Shown: one piece after another, positions 11,208 to 23,200 of the stretch | How positions within the stretch are numbered: the stretch's first letter is position 1 | How the letters are laid out: each line of letters opens with the position of its first letter | Assembly: GCA_045837725.1 (NCBI GenBank) | Contig: JBEWZL010000124.1 | Span: 372,001 to 436,000, forward strand | DNA: 64,000 nucleotides | Direction of reading: 5' to 3' | Source of the DNA: Vermamoeba vermiformis | Taxonomy: Eukaryota; Tubulinea; Echinamoebida | Made by a program: the position numbers and the translations under genes | The notes under the pieces: generated by a model | Told to the model about the DNA's origin: nothing | The model's database searches: none | What the model saw: the letters and a program-made list of their open reading frames with translations, nothing else

Positions 11208-11982
11208 ATGGAGCAACTTGACGATAAATCAACACGGCCTAATTATTCCATCGTATTAATAGACGGAGGTAAGGCCTGTCACGCGATCGACAAAAAAATT
11301 AACGACCCCAATTTGAATTTATTCGAAGCAATCTTCTATTGCCTAGACAAATGCGCTTATTGATGTTTTAATTTCTTGCCGGATTTCCTTTTATTTTAAT
11401 TGTCCGTAAGATCTAATTATTATTCCTTATAGTTTGTAACATGTGCAATGGCTTCGCTAATTTCGTCATAGCGAGGGACAAAAACTCTAAATATAAATTC
11501 GCTTCATTGCAATCAAAAATTGGACAGTCATACGTTGAAAAATTTGACTTGCCCGCGGAGATCCAATCCATTATTTTAATAGAAGACGATCAATGTTATC
11601 AAAAGTATGTAATAGCTATCAAACATGGTTTACAATGATTTCTAATTATGTTACAGATCTACAGCTGTTCTTAAAATTCTCTATGATCTCAAATTTCCCT
11701 GGTACGTCGACGTAATTCTAATCTATATATCAACTCAATTAACATAATATGCATAGGTGGAGTCTGTACAGTGGTATTTATGTACCGCGAATCATCAGAG
11801 ATTTTGTGTATAATATTGTCGCCAAATACAGGTACGAATTGTGTATTTGATTTGATTATATATCGAATCCTACTAACAGTCCCTCATATAGATATACCGT
11901 ATTTGGGCAGAGTGATGCATGCAGTTATAATCCACGGTGGAAAGATCGCTTCTTGATGGATGGGGACGAACAGCAGTGCTAA
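11208..11982 (+). CDS. DCC (DUF393) thiol-disulfide oxidoreductase-like protein, 147 aa
   Basis: Five exons (11208-11268, 11433-11604, 11657-11701, 11757-11831, 11892-11982) join in phase. The protein starts YSIVLIDGVCNMCNGFANFVI, which carries the family's D-x-x-C-x-x-C arrangement (a CNMC active-site-like pair near residue 22), followed by FASLQSKIG and a conserved SIILIEDDQCYQKS segment. The C-terminus holds the FP.W..(LY) and IRDFVYNIVAKYRYRIFG block typical of the family. DCC proteins are predicted thiol oxidoreductases that are membrane-associated in some lineages; the physiological substrate is generally unknown. The length (147 aa) is normal. It is divergently paired with presenilin and convergent with the rhodanese gene 78 bp away. 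Confidence 0.88.
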
Positions 11983-12060
11983 AATTCGGCATCTTGTGAA
12001 TATGTACATAAATGAGCGTAGAAGACATATATAGGAGACTGCGACTATACGAAGTAATAT

Positions 12061-12874
12061 TTATGACTGGCCAGACCACTCGAGCCACGAGCCCTCGTAG
12101 TTTTTAATGTTTTTGTAACCAAGCTGTTTGGCGAGCATGCACGCTTGATAACTCCGCTTGCCAGTCTATCAACACATATACGTATTAGTAATGTTATGAA
12201 TATACGTCTTATTGTAGCATACGCGACAGTAGAATATCACTTCATCATCGAGTTCTGGCTTAGGAAAACCAAACGCGTCCTCCCAGTCTAGATCTGGATT
12301 GGTCAGTGCCGCGAATATGTGGCCCACTGTATAATTAGGCATTAGTATTGATGCTTTGGATAATTTTCTTCGGTACATACACGGCACTAGCTTCGCAGTA
12401 GGAATTGTTCCTTGCGCAGTTTCATGTGGCTCTACATGTAATCAGTTTAATATTATAAACGAAATTATTGAGACTAAAGCTAGTGGATATAGAGCAGATA
12501 TTAATTCGTACCTCTGACATCAATCAAGTAAAAATCGTTTGGCGAGCTTGTTAATTTTGTTTTCTAATTCTTTTTTTGTTATGACTTTTAATTCGTCACT
12601 ACTGCTCGTGGAATATGATCTTGAATATTGTTGTTGTGTTGCAAAAAATTTTGGTGTCGAGAATGCGTGGATCTGGATTCTGCTTTCAAAGTGTAGCGTG
12701 CGAGGTGCAAATTTAGATACTACAAATGTCCTAAATAATTTTCGAATGTTGATTTAAGCGCAATGCTACATGACGCGTGACATCTGGATTTTACCTGAGG
12801 GCTGGTTTGTGTCGTCTCGAAGCGACACTAGCTACTCGATATAGTCCTCTAGTGCAACGAAGTAGTGCTTGCAT
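12061..12874 (-). CDS. Mitochondrial rhodanese-domain protein with a one-base frame break
   Basis: Exons are 12795-12874, 12512-12730, 12381-12431, 12223-12326 and 12061-12165. The N-terminus (MQALLRCTRGLYRVASVASRR) is Arg/Ser-rich without acids, like a mitochondrial presequence. The C-terminal rhodanese domain has FYLIDVREPHE, the catalytic-loop motif YCRTGKRS (the Cys accepts sulfane sulfur) and the closing NYEGSWLEW. Exon 2 opens in one frame (through ELENKINKLAKR) and the rhodanese domain continues in the +1 frame. One base too many lies near 12520-12560, at or beside a run of five T. A 22-nt GT-AG segment upstream would also restore frame, but that is shorter than any other intron here. 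Sequencing error, a real frameshift or a pseudogene are all possible. The rest of the gene looks intact. Confidence 0.72.
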
Positions 12875-13042
12875 GTCGGTGCAATATTGTGGTTGTGATA
12901 TGTGTACGGATTAAATTAAGAAAAGTCTTTCGGTCGTGATTTAAATTCTAATTTTCTTTGTTGAGCAAGCACACCTCACAACCAAACTGCTTGTGTCACC
13001 TCTATATATCATATTTATGATTTGGCTTCATTAAACATCCAA

Positions 13043-16000
13043 ATGGCACAAAAGTAAGCAAATCCAAAAAAATTGAATTCGGAAATCCGCTAACTCGAAA
13101 TATTTTCTCGGCACATTTGGCGTAGTTAATATTCAAATATTAGAAAAATTATTACTAAATGGATATTAATTAAATTTGTAGTGGAGCAGAGGTGATCGGT
13201 AAGCCCATGGATCCGCAACCTCCACAAGGTAAGCTTGCTCATTAATGGACAATAATTATTACAATATTTCTGCTTTCGTGGCCAATTTCGAGACAGATCT
13301 ACATCACACCCTCAGAAAAAAAAGATAATCGAAATTCACAAATTTTACCACACGATAGTGGTACTCAGTAATACTCGACACATTATTTGAGAGAAACTGT
13401 CATATTAATAATAATTAATAACACTACACCCGGGGGAAATTTGACAAAGATTTTGAGGAACAATTTTGCATTGCAAACAATATCAGAAAAATTTACATAA
13501 CACACTGATATCTCACGCACAGATTAATGCATTCATGACACTACGGATATTAATAATATTACCCAGACGTGGATCCCGGTCAAGCCAAAAAGGCACCACC
13601 CATAGGCCCCAAAAAGGCGCCGAGTCCACCAGGACAGAAAGGCGCACGACCCGGTCCTGGTGACGCTAAACTGCCCGCCGGAGGCAATCCCAAGCCCGGT
13701 GTGAAGAAGGGCAGTCCGGGTCCTGCAGGCGAGGCGAGCGTTAAAAATCCCGAGGACTCGGACCAGTCCCCGCCAGGCACTAGCTCGCTGCCTGGCTCTG
13801 AACCAACATCCGCACCACCGTCAATCGAAATCAAGCCTGCGGTGAATGGTAGCGCTGAACCCAAGCGACCTCCTGGTGCTGTGAAGAAAGGCGCGGCCTC
13901 ACCACCCGCTGTGAAGAAAGCAGCGAGTACGAATGGCAGTGGAGAACACGCGAGTGAACCCAAATCAATCGAAGCACCAGTGAAAGTACCTCCACCTGGC
14001 GTGAAGAAAACACAATCAATGAACTCAAACGAACACAATCTTAATGAAATTAAGCCGGAAGACAAGCCAGCACCAGTCAAAGTACCCTGTTAAGAAAAAG
14101 TTGTGGTGGGGAATTTAAAAAAAAAAAAAAAAAAAACACCCCCACCTGGTCTGAAGAAAACTGTTTCTACCCCTGGCGGTTCAGGTGAACACAACGCGCA
14201 TGAAATTAAAGCTGAAGATAAGCCAGCACCTGTTAAAGTGCCTCCACCAGGCTTAAAGAAGACGGTGTCAACTCCTGTGCACTCAGATGAACATAATGTA
14301 GACGATCAAAAGCCTAGTGAAGACAAGCCAGCACCCGTCAAAGTGCCACCAAGTGCACTCAAGAAATCAGCCTCGCCATCTAAACCTTCAGGCGAACAAA
14401 GCGTTGAGCCGAAATCAGATGACACCAAGCCTGCGCCTGTCAAAGTGCCGGGCCAGGGGGAAGCGCTCAACCAGCGCAGAACAAGTCGAGAGTGATGTAC
14501 AAGCTGCACCTGTCAAAGTGCCAGTACCGGGCGTGAAGAAAGCAGCGAGTACGAATGGCAGTGGAGAACACTCGAGTTGAACCCAAATCAATTGAAGCAC
14601 CTGTCAAAGTACCCCCTCCTGGCGTGAAGAAAACAGTCTCGACTGGTGCTAGTGACGCACCGCTAGAGAACAAACCTAACGACACGCCTTCACCGGTCAA
14701 AGTCCCTCCAGCGATAAAGAAGTCCTCTGCTGGTGGTCCACCTCCACCGCCCAGCGTAGTTAAGACTCCCGCAAGCAGTGGTGAGTTCAAAGATGTGACT
14801 GAGACTCAAACAGCTGAGCCCAAGCCTCAGCCTGTGTCCCCCACTGCGCCGAAGAAAACACCAGCTGTCCCTCCACAAGTCGATGTCAAAATCACTGTTT
14901 CACCTGCTAAAAAAGGACCTCCTCCACCACCTGTTGGCGAACAAGCACAGTCAGCTGAGCCCAAGAATCCACCTCCACAAGGACCCAAAAAAGAGGTAGC
15001 CTCGCCCGTCAAGGTTGCCCCTGTACCGGGTGAAGTCACACCAGGCACTAGTCCCACCAAAGGCGCACCTGGTCCCAAGAAAGGTGTCCCTGCTGGTGTT
15101 AAGAAAACTCTGTCTGGCAGTCCTAAACAACCTCCGCCACCCAGTGAACCCGAACACAAAGCAACGGATCTTAAGAAGGTGTTCGAGACGAAGGCAGCAC
15201 AGGCCAGCGAAGATGTTGTGTCACCACGCACTGGTGCCATTGACATCGAGGCAGAGACCAAGGCCAGCGATCTGAAGAAGAAATTTGAGCAACAACAAGC
15301 TGCGGAACAAACAGAACAAAAGCCGCAGCCTGTGCGTGTTGAGAGTGATCAGAAGGCGACTGACCTGAAGAAGAAGTTTGAACAAGCCGCAGCTGAACAA
15401 CTGCAGCAACAAGACACCAAACCACAGCCTGTGCGCGTTGAAACTGACCAAAAGGCATCGGATTTGAAGAAGAGATTTGAGCAGGCAGCAGAACAACAAG
15501 CCCAAGAAACAAAGCCTAAACCACAACCCGTCCTTGTCGAAACTGAGCAAAAAGCTTCAGATCTCAAATCTAAATTTGAAGCAATTTCTCAAGAACAAGC
15601 TGAGAGCACTGATACAGTTGAGAATCCAGTTGTGCATGAACCAGAAGCACATGAGGAATCAAATGAATCGAGTGAGAGCGAGTCGAGCTCATCTTCATCG
15701 GAAGAACAGGCTGAAGTCGTGGAAGAACCACAGTCTGAAGTGCACGAGCCCAAGGATGAACAGCCGCACGACGAGACAGTAGAAGTTCCTCCTGAGAACC
15801 CTGCAATAGAGGTCCAAGAGCCTGAAGTGGAAGAAGTAAAGCCTGCTGAATCCAGTGAAAGCGAGAGCGAGAGCGAATCTGTCAGTAATGAAGAACCAAA
15901 ACAAGTTGTTGAAGAACCTCAACCAGCCACTGAAGCTGTTCAATCTGACGAGCCTGTTGTAACTGAGCCCGTTGTTGTACCACACGTTGAACCACACACT

Positions 16001-17110
16001 GAACATGTTGAACCCACGGAGGGTACGCACGAGAGCCACGAAAGCAGCGAGGAGCCTTCAGTAAGCGAGTCAAGTAGCAGTGAAAGTGTAAGTGAGAGCG
16101 AGAGTGAAAGCAGCAGTGAAAGTGACTCCAAGAGCTCTTCTCACGAGCCTGATCATGAGACTGGTGAAGGACATGACACGCAACCAGAGTATCAAGAAGA
16201 GTACGGCGAGGAGTATCAAGGAGAATATGGCGAGGAATATCAGGAAGAATATCAAGAAGAATACGGCGAGGAGTACCAAGAGGAGCACCAAGGCGAACCC
16301 AACACGAATCAACCTCCCGCACCTCCCACACGCAAGAAAACTGCTCCTCCGCCACCGACTCCTCAAGTCGTTGTGACCTCTGAGCCAAAGGACGACATCC
16401 CCACGCAAACGGTCTCATTGCCCACAATCAGCACCACTACGCCTCTATCCGCCAGTCTCACGAAGAGCAAGGGCAAGAAAGACAAGGAAGAAAATCCCAC
16501 GACGTTATTGAAGGCTCTTGGCCCTCCCTCTGGTCCTTCATTGAACCACGTAAGTGACGCACAACTACTATTTGCGAGCGTTAGTTTAACCTTTCTGTAG
16601 TATCGTCGCAGTGCTGGTCCTACAAACAGACGCCCTCCACCCAAGGGATTCAAGCCTACGCAGGTGCACTCGATGGAAATCACTGAACGCCCGCGCATGT
16701 CACTGATGGTCGACACTGCCATCGCTGAAGAGCCAGAAGACGAGAACGGAGAAGCACCGAAGCGACGCCCGTTTATTCCAATTGGTGCCGCTGGTGGCAT
16801 GCCAAGATTTGATCCAACCCAAGTGCAGCTTCGCGGAGCCAATGATCCAAAAACCAAGCCCAAATCTGAATCTTCACCGAGCAAACCAACCGAAGAGAAG
16901 AGCGATGAACCTCCTTCACCGTCCAAGAAGAGCAAGGACAAGAAGTCCAAAGAAGACAAACAGCGCGAAAAAGAAGAAAAAGCTCGCATTAAAGCTGAAA
17001 AGAAAGAGCAGGCGAAGAAAGCTAAAGAAGCTAAGAAACAAGAAAAAGAACGACTCAAAGCTGAAAAAGAAGCGAAAAAGACACCAACAGCAACTCCTGA
17101 GAAGAAATAA
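13043..17110 (+). CDS. Large proline-rich, low-complexity repeat protein, apparently frame-disrupted
   Basis: Exons are 13043-13053, 13182-13228, 13567-16549 and 16601-17110. The protein is Pro/Lys/Glu-rich. It has short 'APVKVPPPGLKKTVST' repeats, then five copies of an A-[ST]-D-L-K-[KS]-[KR]-F-E motif, Ser/Glu tracts, a YGEEYQ repeat, a Pro block APPTRKKTAPPPPTP, and a C-terminal segment with FIPIGAAGGMPRFDP before a Lys-rich tail. Such layouts occur in cytoskeletal adaptors, but I recognise no family. The reading frame is interrupted by an in-frame TAA at about 14091, just before a 20-A run (14117-14136), and by two +1 shifts: near 14455-14465 in a five-G run, and near 14575. The repeats invite assembly error. 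Alternatively 14081-14156 could be a short intron (GTACCC to CTGAAG, in frame). The other exon joins are clean. Confidence 0.6.
13955..14720 (+). repeat. Degenerate coding tandem repeat (APVKVPPPG units)
   Basis: Units of roughly 90-115 bp encode A-P-V-K-V-P-P-P-G-[VL]-K-K-T/A-x-S-T followed by a variable Gly/Ser/His/Glu linker. At least seven copies are recognisable here, some nearly identical at the DNA level, such as the blocks near 13910-13990 and 14530-14620. Both +1 frame breaks and the poly-A interruption of the host gene fall inside this array. Confidence 0.7.
15150..15600 (+). repeat. Five-copy DLKKKFE coding repeat
   Basis: Five units spaced about 90-100 bp apart encode K-A-[ST]-D-L-K-[KS]-[KRV]-F-E, followed by Ala/Gln-rich spacers and, in the middle copies, P-Q-P-V-R/L-V-E-[ST]-[DE]-Q. 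The conserved amphipathic core suggests a short binding element repeated in series; its partner is unknown. Confidence 0.7.
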
Positions 17111-17253
17111 TTTACACGCATCCAACTTAATTTATTTGGCCACTGTACAAACTGCACGGCCAGCAACTAAAGAGCATGTACATAAAAGACACTTAAGTTC
17201 CAATAAATAAGCTTAAGTTTTATTTAAATAATAGTATTGTGGTACTAATAATC
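17111..17253. terminator. Back-to-back poly(A) signals between convergent genes
   Basis: AATAAA on the plus strand (near 17202) serves the proline-rich gene. TTTATT (near 17218), an AATAAA on the minus strand, serves the kinesin gene. They are only about 15 bp apart and bracket copies of CTTAAG, so the two mRNAs probably overlap at their 3' ends. Confidence 0.6.
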
Positions 17254-20200
17254 TCATCTTGTTTTCACATCGTCCAAAGCTCTGTTCAAAATTCGGATCT
17301 CGGACTTGAGTTGAGTGACTTGTGTCTGCAAGTCCACATGTTGTTCTTTCAATATATCTAACTCTTCGCGCGTTTTCTTTTCATTGCGCTCTGCATCAAT
17401 TCGTCGTTGTGCCTCTTCATCAGCAATCGTTTGATATCGCTTCATCTTCTTTTCGTTCTCGAGCTTCACGCGGTCAACGTTGTTCAGCTCTCGTTGCAAG
17501 CCTTCAATGTCGCGCTTGAGTGTGCGGATCTCACGCTGCAACTCTCTATTCTTGTTCTTAGCCTCTTCTTCACGCTCACGATATTCAGAGGCCATGTCCT
17601 TCAAGTTGGTCAAATCAGCCTTGACTTGCTTCGAGGTCAGCTCGGGGAACTTGACTTCACGGCGCACTTGTTTGATTTCACTGAACAACGATTAGACGTG
17701 GTGAGACTCGAGGCAAGAGCAACAAAACTTACGCCTTGAGTTGTTGGATCTCTTCTTCGTAACGCTTGTTCTGGGCCACAACGTCATCGAATTTGGCAGC
17801 CTTTTGCATGTTGGAGTAGCTTGTCATGTCGATATCTGCGCTTGATTAGCACAAATTAAGGGCGACTAGTGTCACACATACCATCATCAGTGCGACGAGA
17901 GCGGCTAGAACCAGAGATGATTTCACGGTTGATCGTCTCATTCTGTTCCTTCACCTTGGCACGCAACTTCTCAATGGTGCTCTGCGCCTCTTCGAGCTGT
18001 TGACGCAAATCATTGTCATTCGAGCCAGTGACGCTGCGGTAGCTGTTCTCTCTTGTCTGCAACAGTAGAAGACGAAGGATTAGACCACGACCAGTAATTA
18101 TAGGATCAGCTTCAATATTACCAAACTTCTACTGCTGCGCTCGGACTCGGCGTTCTTGCGGGCCAGCTCTTGGCTCTTCTGATCCAACTCACGCTCCAAG
18201 CGCGACACTTTGTCTTCGAGCTGCTCAATGGTAGCATCACGACGTCTGACTTCGTCTTCTTGACGTGCGAGCTTGTCTTGAGTGCGCTTCAAATCGAATT
18301 GAATGTCATCAAGCTCAATCTTCAACTTGCCATCGCTAGACTTGAGTTGATCGCTCAACTTCTTGACTTCGCGTTGCAAGTCATCAATCGTGCTCTCACG
18401 ATCACGCAGCTCACGGTCCTTGTCGCGCAGTTTGTCCTCAGTGCTCTTCAGACTGGCCTCAAGTTGTTCAAGTCGTGCGTCATTAGCCTTGCGAGTAGCG
18501 TCATCCTTGGCACGCTCTTTGAGTCTGTTGACCTCGTCGGCAAACTCCTCGAGCTCGTTGTGCAGCCTGTTGAGCTCAGCGTCCTTTTGCTTCAACTCTC
18601 TGGCGTGCTTTTCTTCAGCGTCACGAAGATTAGCTTTGAATTCGTCTTCGAGCACAGTCAGTGAACTGCGGCTGACATCTCTGTCCTCTTCAGCTTTGCC
18701 GTGCGCTTTGTGCGCTGCTTCAAGATCACGCTTCAACTGCTCAATTTCCTCGCGCATTTCTTTCTCTCGGGTCTCGAGCGTCTCTTTGATCGATGTGGTG
18801 GGATCAATGGCTTCAATCCACGCTTGTAGCTCTTCAGGAGTGGTGGCTTGCAATACCCACACATTGCCGAGACTGACGAGGGCGAATGTGTTCATGTACT
18901 GGGACTGGGGCAGGGCAGAGATCTTCACACTCGAGAGGTCCATGGTGCCCTTAGGCTTCAAGTCGTTCTCGTTCTTGTAGTACGACAGATAGGCACGAGT
19001 CAAGACGAACCACAGCTTCTTCCATTCACTGCCGCTCTTCTTCATCAAAAAGCCTGACTTCTTAGCCTCAAGACGGCCCTTGATCTCTTCGACTTCAACC
19101 TTGACTAATGTCTTGTAGCGACGCACGGCATCTGACTTCTTGCGTGCGGGACTCTTGCGCTCAATGTCAGCAATGCGTTGTGTGAGGACATCACGGTGCG
19201 CGAGCACAGGCACTTCTTTGCGCGGTGAGGTAGAGCCTGCGCGTGGTGACACACTGCCGCTGACGTGCAGAGTAGGTGTGGCGCCTGCAGCCTCTAATCG
19301 GTCGTGCAACTCAAGCTCTTGACGCAGTCTCTCTTTAACAAGTGCAGAGCCAAGTCGAGTTTGCAGCTGTTGTTGCTCTTCAATGAACACAGTGATGCGT
19401 TGTGCGTCTTGCATCTTGCGCGACTTCTTCAGCTTGATGTGGAAGTGCGCGCCATCGAGTGGTGATTCGTCAGATTTCTAATTAAAGTACTTAGTTGTGT
19501 TTCTAATTATGAGAATGTTACTTACACCTAGCTGATTGATAATGTTCTTCTCGGAGTCAGTGCGTTGCAAGCCTTGACCAACAAAGTACTTGAGGCAAAT
19601 GGTGGTTGACACTTTGACAGGCTGTGAAAAACTTGAAATGTTCAATTCAAAATCAACGCGCGCAGAGATCTTGTCCTCTTGGTCCTCATCGTCCTTGGCA
19701 TTCACGTCTTTCTTGCTCTTGTTGCGACTCAGTTTTCTACGGCTTCGCAGAGGTGGCACGATAACTGACAAGAGATTGGGGTGTTGTGCCTCGAGCTCAC
19801 TCAAGTCCCACTCGGCAATGAGCTGATCTTTTTGCACTTTGACGACCTTCAAGGGGAACATCATGCGCATCTCTTCTTCGCTGGCTTGCACATCCGCGGC
19901 CTTGCCAATACGATGGAACATGCCGATCTGAGCAGACTCGCAGCCTTGGATCTGCAGCAGTGTTTGACCAGGGGGCTGTGCGATGGAGAAGTGCACGCGA
20001 CGGCTCTTTTGATTGCGCTTCAACTTGAAAGTGACTTGTGGGTCACTGAACGGGTCTTGCTTCACGGGCACATTCTTGTACTCGCCACTGTCGAGCTTCT
20101 CTTCGATGCTCAACGTAGACAGCACCACAAAGTCCTCTTCTTCGGGCTTCTTTTCACCCAGACCAGCAGGCTGTTCAGCCAGTGCATTGCCCCAGATCTC

Positions 20201-23200
20201 TACGACCAGTGCATCTTGTTGCAAATAGTACAAGAACTCTTCGCTCACGTCAAAGATCGAGAAGTGTACCTCGTGATCAAACACGACTTGAGTGCCCTCC
20301 ACATGACCCTGGTAGAGTGGTGAGCATGAAAAGCACTGTAAACTCGGCACAACTTACCTTCTCAGTCTTGTGCGGAGTCTGATTGCGGAATGAAAAGCGG
20401 CACTGGAAGTCAGTGAACTTGTCGGTGGGCAGGTCTGTGCCACGGTGCAACTTGACGGTGAAGTCCAAGTCTTGGCCCAACAACTCGTCACCCTCGTGCG
20501 TGCTTGTTGCGCCGCTGGGACCCAATTCGTGCATGGTGCTGCTCTCATCAGTGGCCACTTGAAGAGGTTGGCGAGAACTGTGACCGGTTAGAAGAGACAC
20601 TATAATAAGTGAATATACCACACTTACATCTCTACCTCGAGTGTGCCTTGTGCAGTGCCTTCAAGATCCAAAACAGGCAACGTGCGACGAGCCTTGTTGA
20701 AGTACAACATGTCCTTCAAGTAGCAGTGTGCAGCACCCACCAATCGTTCATCGTGTTCAGACATGTAGAACGGTGAATTCTCGGACTCAGTGTCGATGGC
20801 AGCGTCACGACCGAACTCGACTTGATTTTGATAGATTTCGCTCATCAAGGCGACTCGCTCTGCAAACTCTGAAGAGCTGCAAATGATGTGTTTGCCATTC
20901 TGCGTGTTGGTGATCTTGACACCGACTTTGATCTTGCTGTAGTGGCCGAAATTAGCCTCAAACTCATCCATCTCCACATCGCGCACTTCAGGGAAGGTGT
21001 TCTCGAGATTCAACTCGAATGTGCGGTGCACGCGCTTGTTGGGATTGTTCAAGGTCTCAATGATGGCATTGGCCTGGTCGATGGCCACCACTGTCTGCAG
21101 CACTCGCTCGCGCAATCGTTGTCGATCAAGCTTCTCGTTCCAGATGCGGAAAGAGAATGTCGCGAACTTCTCTTTCTGCTTTCTCAATGTGAATGCAATC
21201 GACTTCTTCATCGTCTCGAGCTCGTGCAACTTCCTCTCGTAGACTTGTTTGACATCTTCGCGGCGCAGAGTGATCTCAGCGATGGCTTCAGGCGCACTTT
21301 CTTGTTGTTGCAGCGCATCGAACTCTTGCATTTGTTTCTCGTACTCTTGCGTCAACTTGGTGATCTGTTCTTGAATGTTCTCTTTCTCCTTCTCCTTCTG
21401 CTGATTGAACTCTTTGATCTTTTGCTCCAGCTGCTTCTCTTCTTCGGTGGTCATGTCAAAGCGCAACACATTCGAGCCCAAGCTGTTTTCAACTTCAACG
21501 GCTGCGCGCTCAGACAAGGCAAAGTTGTAATCGATGGCCTCTTCATCGGGCACTGCGCCACTCTCGCGACCATTGCTGTGCTTGAGTGCTTCGTCGGGGT
21601 GACTGAATCTGAAGATGTGATTGTTGCCCAGAATGATGCGTGCACCGTGCTGCAAGCGACGAGTTTGTGACAGTCTGACACCGTTGACAAATGTTTGACC
21701 TTCGAGGGGTGTAATGTACACTGAGCCGTCCTCACGGTGTTCAATCATGCAGTGCTCGTGACAGATATTGAGGCCGTACAATTGAATTTCAGGTTGGCTC
21801 CTATACTCAATGTTAATACAACAGTACCCAATATGGCTGATCGACGCACCTGTCAGGCTCGTCAGTGGGTGTGCCGAGCAAGGTCTCGCCAGTCTCCAAG
21901 TAGTAGATGAGTGCGCCAGACAAGATTGGGTCCTCGTTCAAGTTGATCAAGTGCGGCAATCGACTCACAGCTTGAATAGCAATGCCCATGTCTTTGAGGG
22001 CATTCTTGCGCTCTTCTTGAATCGCTTGCGACTCCTTCAACTTCTCTTCCCAGGACTTGTTCATCTCTGCAATTAACTTCTCGTTCTGCGACAACAAGGC
22101 TGTCAGATCTAAAATCTGTTTGTCCTTGTCAGCATCCAACATCTCAGCCAGGCCTGCCACATTGCCGCCCTTGGTCGCGAGCTGCAATTGTTTGCGCAAG
22201 TTCTCGACTTCACCCTGCAACTCTCTGATCAATTTGTTGGTCGGATCTTCGTTGACAACAGCCATGTTCTTAATCTTCTTCGCACTGTCTGCATAACGCA
22301 AGGTAGATAGTGTCTCGTCGTAGTTGATGTCTGCAGGACTGATGGCTGCAATCATCATTGTCTTGGAGTTACCGCCCAATGCTTCTTTCAACAACCTTCC
22401 AGCAGTGTCAATGCTGCATTAGTCGGAGAATAGTCCGCTTACCATGTCAACACAGAGTCACGATAGGGAACGAAGGCCTTGGCATCACCACCAGCCTGCT
22501 TGGCCAGGGCTGAAATGACTTTGCCCAGTGTCGACAGAGATTTGTTGATGTTAGCACCTTCTTTCAATCGGGCACCAGTGGCACCGGTTGAATCAGCGCG
22601 CTCTGAGCCTGCCAAATCAACCATGTGAATTTTGCTGACTGTTTGTCGACCTCCAAAGCCCTTGGCATCAGGTTCCTAACACGCGTGTCAGACAGCTCTT
22701 GCAATAGTAGAGTGTAATTAAGTTCAACACGTACATAAGTCTGTGTCAATACGATGGTAAATACGGCGTGTGATCGCGAGCTCGTGGCATTCATATTCGT
22801 CGCTGCCACTGTGCGGGACTTGCTGCCTTCATCCATCAAACTCTCAATCTCAGGGTATGAACCCACCGCGAGTCTAATGCACTACTGTAAGTACTGGTGC
22901 GTACGTGTTGATATTGACAGTACTTACTTGGCGAGGTCTTCAACATAGGGACCTGTCTTGGGGTGATTGCGCACCTTCAAACCTCCCTGTCACGACGAAT
23001 TTTAGCAATAATTTCACGGTCACTGGTATACACTCGTTACCTTCTTGTTATTCTTCGGATTTAATAAGTCCTTCACTGTTTCGTTGTAAATTTCCATAAA
23101 GCTGACCTCTACGGTAAATGATAACCGTTCCTCTTTGTTGTTTTGGATGCGCACAAATATTTCTTCGCATACTTTCGGAATCAACCCTACGTGATCGCGA

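Noticed and set aside
13580-14080. Long minus-strand open frames over the proline-rich gene (also 14467-14790, 14827-15261, 15882-16427)
   Set aside because: They are antisense shadows of biased Pro/Lys/Glu codons; they have no motifs, splice structure or start context.
14088-14093. A reassigned stop codon (readthrough TAA) in the proline-rich gene
   Set aside because: TAA, TAG and TGA all end well-conserved genes in this window at the expected positions, so a variant code is not supported; a local sequence or splicing explanation is better.
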